Shown here: positions 58,601 through 64,000 of the stretch, in pieces
Layout: every line of letters begins with the position of its first letter
Position numbering within the stretch: the stretch's first letter is position 1
Assembly: GCA_015680685.1 (NCBI GenBank)
Contig: MNCI01029550.1
Span: forward strand, 956,171-1,020,170
Length of the DNA: 64,000 bases
Direction of reading: 5' to 3'
From: Gnetum montanum
Taxonomy: Eukaryota; Streptophyta; Gnetopsida; Gnetales; Gnetaceae
Made by a program: the position numbers and the translations under genes
Notes under the pieces: model-generated
Told to the model about the DNA's origin: nothing
Database searches by the model: none
What the model saw: the letters and a program-made list of their open reading frames with translations, nothing else

Positions 58601-59079
58601 GAGATGAGATTAGGCCTACCAAAACCACATGTCTAAAGTCCTTCAATGGATCACGCATCACCGTTAGGGGTACAATCAACATTACCTTCACGGTAGGGGA
58701 GCAATTCCCCACCTTTGTGGATTTCACAATCATAGAGGAGATGTCAGGCTTCAACCTAATACTAGGTAAGCCTTGGCTAGTCCAACTAAGAGCAATCTCC
58801 TCTTCCATCCACTAGGAGATCCACCTTCCATACGAAGGTGGTCAAGCTATCATCTATGGTGATAATGTCTCCCCTCCAGATATCCACCACGTAGACATGT
58901 GCCAAGTGTTGGAGGTAGAGTTTCTTGGTGGTACACCTGCAGCAACCAACACAACACCTAAGGCTAACAGACCCAAACAAGTGGTTGAAGCCAATAGACT
59001 CCCAGAGGACACTAAGCCTTGCATGCCTCCTAATCCACATCTAGTTAGGAAGAAACTACATGACCAAGACTTTCCTTGA
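55646..59079 (+). pseudogene. gag-protease polyprotein remnant of element H
   Basis: ATG at 55646 (MNPDQPSTLV) opens a frame that can be followed with stops to about 58100, with a change to another frame before 58534. The gag core lies at about 56570-57090: PLPQLTKYNGEGDPNMNL, IGKALDWYHSLP and FIKSKLYYLVPKSL. A linker repeats a VIKVPPWEPTKPF-like unit (57720-57770). The protease is at 58534-58815: HVDDDVATNIV where the family has a DDGSAxN-type site, LGKPWLVQL as the C-terminal hallmark. Many stops are TAG or TGA. No polymerase follows; after 59079 the sequence is non-coding. Confidence 0.78.
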
Positions 59080-61134
59080 CCAAAAAATGTGCTAAGCGCA
59101 TGCTTAGCCCTTGCCTCCACATGCCATGAATTTTTGGTTTTCACATGCATTGCATTTGTTCATGCATTTATGTTTTTCCTGCTTGCTTAGTTTACACATT
59201 ACTTTGATTTTTTTTAATGCATTTATGCTTTGTTTACACATTCATCCACTTAGCTTACACATTGCATTTGAAAACTTCAAAATGCATAAAAATGATAAAA
59301 CTACAAACTACAAAAATGCATGGCCTACCATGGCCTTAAAATGGCATCACATGGCCTACCATGGCCTTAAATTGGCAATGCATGGCCTAAAAGATCCTGA
59401 AACTATTGCACAGCATACTGAGGCCAAAACTAGCAACCTCCAAAAAAAACACATGGCTCGAAAAGGCCTTAAAGTAGTGATGGCCTGAAATGGCCTTAAA
59501 CTATCGTTGCAATCCAAAATGGCCCAAGACTATCATCTTTCACATTACTTTCCTTTTAATTATGCACATTAACCTTGTGATAAAGTTGTTGCTTGATGTT
59601 GTTTTTCTAGTTGATTTTTGTAGGATCTTGTAGGAACACAACATGGTTATGCATGCAACACTGTACCTCACCAAAGCAAGGTAAGCACATAGCTCATCCG
59701 CTATGATGCTAAATTGGCAAAACATCATCTACTATGATGCTAAACTAGCATAGATAGCCCACTATGACTATAAACTAGTGCACAAATTTTCTGCTATGAT
59801 GCTAAATTGGCACAACTCATCCTTGGGTTATGATGTTAAACTAGCACAACATCCACCATTTTCTACGACATTAAATTGACACCTAGCAGTTTTCTAGGAC
59901 TATAAACTAGCACTCACTAGCTTGCTATGACTATAAACTAGCACATCATGGTCTACCAGGGCCTTAAACTAGGTTCACGGTATGCTAAGACTTTAAATTG
60001 GCATGTTGTTAATCTTTTATAACACCTTCCATTGGTGCAACCTTTGGGGCACTCATAGCATCATTGCATAGGCACTTTCACTGGCTTCCTATGCACTTGC
60101 AACTAGTTTAGCTTTTCACGCATCTACAACATCTTTGCATTTGGCATTTCACTTGCATTTCACATTTTGTGGTTTCCTTATCTTCTCGAAGTTGTGTTTA
60201 AAGGATGAAGCTCCAAAGGTAGTCATGCAAAGGTGCATCTCATCGCAATGACAAGTTCCCAGATTGCTTCGATGTGCATGATTGGGCTAGCTAAGCCACT
60301 CAATAGTGCACATTTCCTTCATCTTTTTTTAGCCTACACATGTCCTCACATTATATCCTACGCATGCCCCTTGCATTCCAATACCCTCTTGCATTCCTTG
60401 CATTCCCTTGCATGTAAACCCCTCTGATGCATACACACTATAAATGCACATGGCATACTCTCTTCACATCACATTGTCAAACCCATGGTGAATGTAACGC
60501 AACTCGTCTCATGGGGAGCCTCTATTGGCTAGTCAAAGCCTAAATGGATGTAACACACCTCATCCTTGGGAGGAAACCCCTATCCTATAGACAAGACATG
60601 GTTGCATCAAAAGCAAAGCCCATCTACTCATTGGTCCACAAAGCCCATCCACTTGATGGCCAACACCCTATAGGTAGCATTTAGTAGTAAGTCAGACCCA
60701 ATGAAGCTTTACCTCATGACAGAAAAAAAAGAGAATGGGAAAAGCACATCCCCAAGCAAATTAATAGCATTGTAGTTTCACAACTGGTCAACCCTTGAAT
60801 TAACGTTGACTCTCTCATGAGCACTATGATGAGAGGTCAACATTTTAAGGGCAAGCCACTTCATGCCATGGTCATCGTCAATCATGTTGACTTCACCTCT
60901 TGCATCATGATATAGTATTGGCATTTCATCTCCCCTACTTGCATTTCATCTCCTTAGCATTACCTATACCCTTTGCCCTAGCATACCCCTATCCACAGCA
61001 CTCTTGAACATGGTGGAACGATACCTGATCTAGTACTAATGAGCAATGTTGGTGCCACATCTATTGTGGTGTTTTGCGATTCTTTGTTGATGTCACCTAG
61101 GCCACTCCTCCAAACAACAACAAAGAGGGACCAA
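59080..61134 (+). other. 3' untranslated region of element H with polypurine tract
   Basis: No supported ORF; the 125-codon ORF at 59111-59488 runs into the minisatellite and has low complexity. A repeat array lies at 59317-60006. The end CAACAAAGAGGGACCAA (61118-61134) is a plausible polypurine tract before the LTR start at 61135. Confidence 0.6.
59317..60006 (+). repeat. Diverged minisatellite in the 3' UTR of H
   Basis: Two phases: CATGGCCTACCATGGCCTT-type units with TAAAATGGCA (59317-59535), and CTATGATGCTAAACTAGCAC-type units (59701-60006, about ten). Both share the scheme YATGRYN-TAAAYTRGCA, suggesting one array that diverged. Confidence 0.7.
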
Positions 61135-61336
61135 TGAAACACCATAAAATTTTAAGTTCTGATGTCTTGACTACAAATTTCGCTAAGCATCAAAATAGTG
61201 GTGCTTTGCCCAAATTTTTCTACATGTTGTGCATAGTCAGCTCAAACTGCCAAATTTGCAAAATTTTTCTAAGTGTTAGAATGATGATACTTTCTACAAA
61301 TTTGTCTAAGTGCTACGACTATGCTCTCCACTACAG
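61135..61336 (+). repeat. 3' LTR of element H, truncated
   Basis: Aligns with 53304-53507 and stops at CTACAGTAG, where LTR fragment F begins. Confidence 0.85.
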
Positions 61337-61826
61337 TAGGGTACTAAGCATTAAGCGCTATTGGGATTACTAAACATTAACGTATGCTCAAAATGGTTGT
61401 ACTTATGTTCTTTAATTAATTGTTAATTAATTAATTAATTTGAGGAATTAAAATAAATTCCTCAAATAATAAATGTATAAAGTAAACATTAAGATAATTC
61501 AAGTGTTGCAAGGTTCAGTCAAGAAAGCTCATCTTTATTGTTGATCACATTGAAGTGCTTAGGTACATTAATGTTTTGAATAAAGATCCGTACACTTCCC
61601 AAATCCTATTGTGGGCACTTAGAAAATATTCTAACTTTCGAATGAACAAAATACAAGAGCTTCACTAGGATACTAAATAATGGATGCTATAAATGTGGTG
61701 GATGCGTGCACATTTATAGGTGAGATAGGGTGCTATGTTGACAGGATTCCATCAATGAAGCAAATCCTACATCGACGGAATCCCATCAATGGAACCCCAT
61801 TGATGCTGTCTGATGTAGAATTCATT
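61337..61826 (-). repeat. LTR fragment F (E type)
   Basis: Aligns with the second half of the C right LTR (GGGATTACTAAACATTAA..., AATAAAGATC, TCCTATTGTGGGCAC) and, in its last 130 bp, with the E LTR remnant. A minus-strand TATA box (plus CATTTATAGG, 61711-61720) is followed by ATCGACGGAATCCC / CATCAATGG palindromes. It ends GTAGAATTCATT. The other half of the LTR and its element are missing. Confidence 0.65.
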
Positions 61827-64000
61827 AGGTATTACTTAATGTTGCCAATGTTTCTTCTACCAAGGATTTGTGGGATAAGCTACAAGCTTTATACCAAACA
61901 ACATCCTTAACAAATGAGTGATGTTTAGAGAAGTGATTATATGAATGTAACATGGTTGAAGGTACAACTATTGCAAAACACTTGAACACCTTCAATACAT
62001 TGGTTCATCAATTACAATCTATTGAGATGAAAATGGATGAGGAAGATTAGTGCATCACATTTCTTAGCATGCTTCCAAATTCATAAGAGATTTTTGTAAT
62101 GATTATAAGTAATAGATCTACTAGCTTTAATTTTGATAATATTGTTGATCAATTGTTGGTAGAGGAAGCAAGAAGAAAAAATTCTACTCCTCAAAATGAT
62201 GTATTTTTTTTAGCAAAAATGATGTAAAGACAAAGTTTGTTAAGAGGCCTCAATTTAAAAATAAGCCTCAAAATTTTGTAAAAAGGCTACCTAAATGTTG
62301 GAATTGTGGTAAAGTTAGTCATATAAAGAAAGATTGTAAAGCCCCTCCAAAAAAGGGCAAAGAGAGTAATGTATCAAAAAGTGATACAGCCCCTCCTACT
62401 AAAGAGGAATATTTGTATGTTGTATCATGTTCTAATAATGTTGATACATATTCATGGTATATGAACTTGGGTGCATCTCATCACTACACTCCACATGTTA
62501 ATTGGTTTAGTAAGTATATATCATTCGATCTCGAAATGGTAAGATTGGGTAATGATGATTTGTGCAAAGTTGTAGGTTATTGAAAGGTAAAGATTTAGTT
62601 TAATAATGGAGTAGTTAAATTGATTTCCAATGTATGTCATGTTCTAACACTTACTAAAAAATATTTTTTTTGTAAGTTAATTGAATGATGCAGGACTAAC
62701 TATTATCTTTGGAGGTGGAAAATGTTCAATACTACATGGTTCATCTCTTTTGGCTTCTGGAATTAAAAAAGGCAAGTTTTATAAATTAGAAGCTAAGACA
62801 TTAAAGTAGAAATTAAGTGCATTTGTAGTTATTATTTTAAATTTAAGTATTTATTTGTAGAATAAAAGAATGTGACCTCTTGGTAAAAAAAGGGCATAAG
62901 GAACTTTACAAGCAAGGTAAATTTAAGTTTTCAAAAGATTTCTTAGATTCCTAACATCATCATCTACATGGTAAATGGAGGCATCATAGTTTTCAAAAAA
63001 GTAATGTTAAATCTCTTTAGATATTAGAACTAATATATAGTAATGTATGTGAACCAGTTAAAGATATTAGAAAAAGTTATCTTGGAGGTGCTATGCACTA
63101 TGTTTCTTTTATTGATGATTATTCTAGAAAGAGCAAGATCTATTTATTGAAACATAAGTTTGAAGTATTTGAAAAATTCAAAGAATAAAAAGCTCTTGTT
63201 TAGAATTATTTAGGAAATAAAATCAAAATTCTAAGAACTCATAATGGTGGTGAGTTTTGCTAAAATGAATTTAATGCTTTTTATAAAAAATAAGGTTGCA
63301 AAGGCAAAAGACTATTCCAGGGACTCCTGAAAATAAAATGAAGTCACAAAGTGTTTCAATCACACATTTGTGGAATGTGCGAGATATATTCTTAGTGAAT
63401 CTAATCTTAACAAGTGTTTCTAGGGTGAAGTAGTAATGAGTGCATGCTATCTTATCAATAAATCTTCTTTATCAGTATTAGGCAAAAAAATTCCAAAGGA
63501 AAAGATTCATTAATTCAAATTATTTGAAGAGTTTTTTTTGTGAAGCCTATGTACATGTTCCAAAATCTAATAGGTCCAAATTAGACTCTCAATTTGTTTA
63601 ATGTATTATTCTTGGCTATGGACATGGTGTTAAAGCTTATAAGTTATATAACCAAAAAACTAAAAGAATTTTTTATAATCGAGATGTCATCTTTAGAGAA
63701 AAATGTGGATCTATAAAGGATGAATCTTCAAATACTAAACTCCTTCAAATGATGTAACTCCTATTTATGTATTTGTTGAAATTAATAATGAAATTTTTGA
63801 GGAACATCCTCCCTCAGCTAGGAAAATTACCCCTAGTGAACAAGATGGTGATAGCATGGTAGACAAGAAGGAACAACATGAAGAAGGAGAAAATAGTTTT
63901 AGTGAAGATAAGCCATTAAGACATTCAACATGTATAAGAAATTATCATCACATCTAGAGGAATATGTATTATTTACTAAAAATGATGAGCCTTCAACATA
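61827..64000 (+). pseudogene. Element K: Tork/TNT1-like Ty1/copia gag-pol remnant, running off the window
   Basis: Order: UBN2-type gag (61827-62200, STKDLWDKLQALYQTT and LVEEARRKN), a zinc knuckle CWNCGKVSHIKKDC (62293-62334), protease with NLGASHHYTP (about 62464-62493) where copia proteases have DTGA or DSGA, then integrase: SFIDDYSRKSKIYLLKHK (about 63105-63160), LRTHNGGEF (about 63232) with the expected Asp of SDNGGE replaced by His, and KAYKLYNQKTKRIFYNRDVIF (split by a frame change, about 63630-63695). An acidic linker ends just before the reverse transcriptase, which lies beyond 64000. Stops and frameshifts are frequent. The 5' part is cut by fragment F. Confidence 0.8.

Larger units (their letters stand above)
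53304..61336 (+). mobile_element. Element H: gag-protease LTR element with minisatellite UTRs, inserted in G
   Basis: A 5' LTR begins TGAAACACC at 53304 and the same start reappears at 61135 after a purine tract. A primer-site-like sequence (55060-55079), a 26-bp minisatellite (55276-55613), gag-protease (55646-59079) and a long repeat-bearing 3' region complete it. No polymerase or integrase. The gag core resembles Tat/Ogre-type Ty3/gypsy gag rather than the A-D type (inference). It interrupts gag of G. The 3' LTR is cut after 202 bp at 61336, so no right TSD can be seen. Confidence 0.8.

Noticed and set aside
59111-59488. 125-codon ORF
   Set aside because: It runs into the 3' UTR minisatellite of H and its translation is low complexity.

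Overview
This window looks like heterochromatic, repeat-packed DNA from a large plant nuclear genome. A gymnosperm or other giant-genome plant is my inference; the species cannot be read from the sequence. I see no bacterial signals, no rRNA or tRNA genes, no CRISPR array and no intact cellular gene that I recognise. Nearly everything is decayed LTR retrotransposon, much of it nested. Reading frames are often kept over 1 kb or more but are punctured by stop codons, and many of those stops fit C-to-T or G-to-A change (CAG to TAG, CGA to TGA), the usual result of long cytosine methylation.

Layout. Element A (1-6103, +) has gag-protease but no reverse transcriptase. It is followed by a broken Ty3/gypsy pol remnant J (6104-8130, -). 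Element R (10011-27782, -, TSD GTTGT) has 1.2 kb LTRs and only about 0.4 kb of own interior. It was hit twice: by B (11371-19914, -, TSD TTAGG) in its interior and by C (20377-26755, -, TSD AAAAG) in its right LTR. Element E (29098 to about 45990, -) carries an integrase end and a downstream extra ORF. It underwent a 2.27 kb tandem duplication, and the left copy was later split by D (33890-43052, -, TSD CAAAT). A CpG-richer, apparently low-copy island lies at 45990-47975, then a LINE 3' end (47981-49160, -). G (50470-53303, -) is the one relative of A and C with a reverse transcriptase. H (53304-61336, +) is a gag-protease element of another lineage, rich in minisatellites, inserted in G. An LTR remnant F (61337-61826, -) and a Tork/TNT1-like copia element K (61827-64000, +, running off the window) close the sequence.

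Family logic. A, B, C, D and G share one gag type, and A, C and G also share the protease. A to D also share LTRs that begin TGATGAG; the LTR ends of G are not present. B, C and D have primer sites resembling the tRNA-Asp type used by Athila-like Ty3/gypsy elements; E is placed with them by its ORF2 and LTR-end structure. The most interesting shared structure is an extra ORF ('ORF2') between the pol or spacer region and the 3' LTR, in the slot where Athila elements carry an env-like ORF. It survives in B, D and E, with start-only remnants in A and in the E duplicate. In all five places the ATG directly follows a 55-64 nt GT...AG interval with an AAG|GTA donor. In B, D, E and the E duplicate a TATA box lies about 385-470 nt further upstream, next to a palindromic repeat resembling the one beside the TATA box in the LTRs. 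The reading I favour is that ORF2 has its own internal promoter that co-evolves with the LTR promoter, plus a tiny leader intron.
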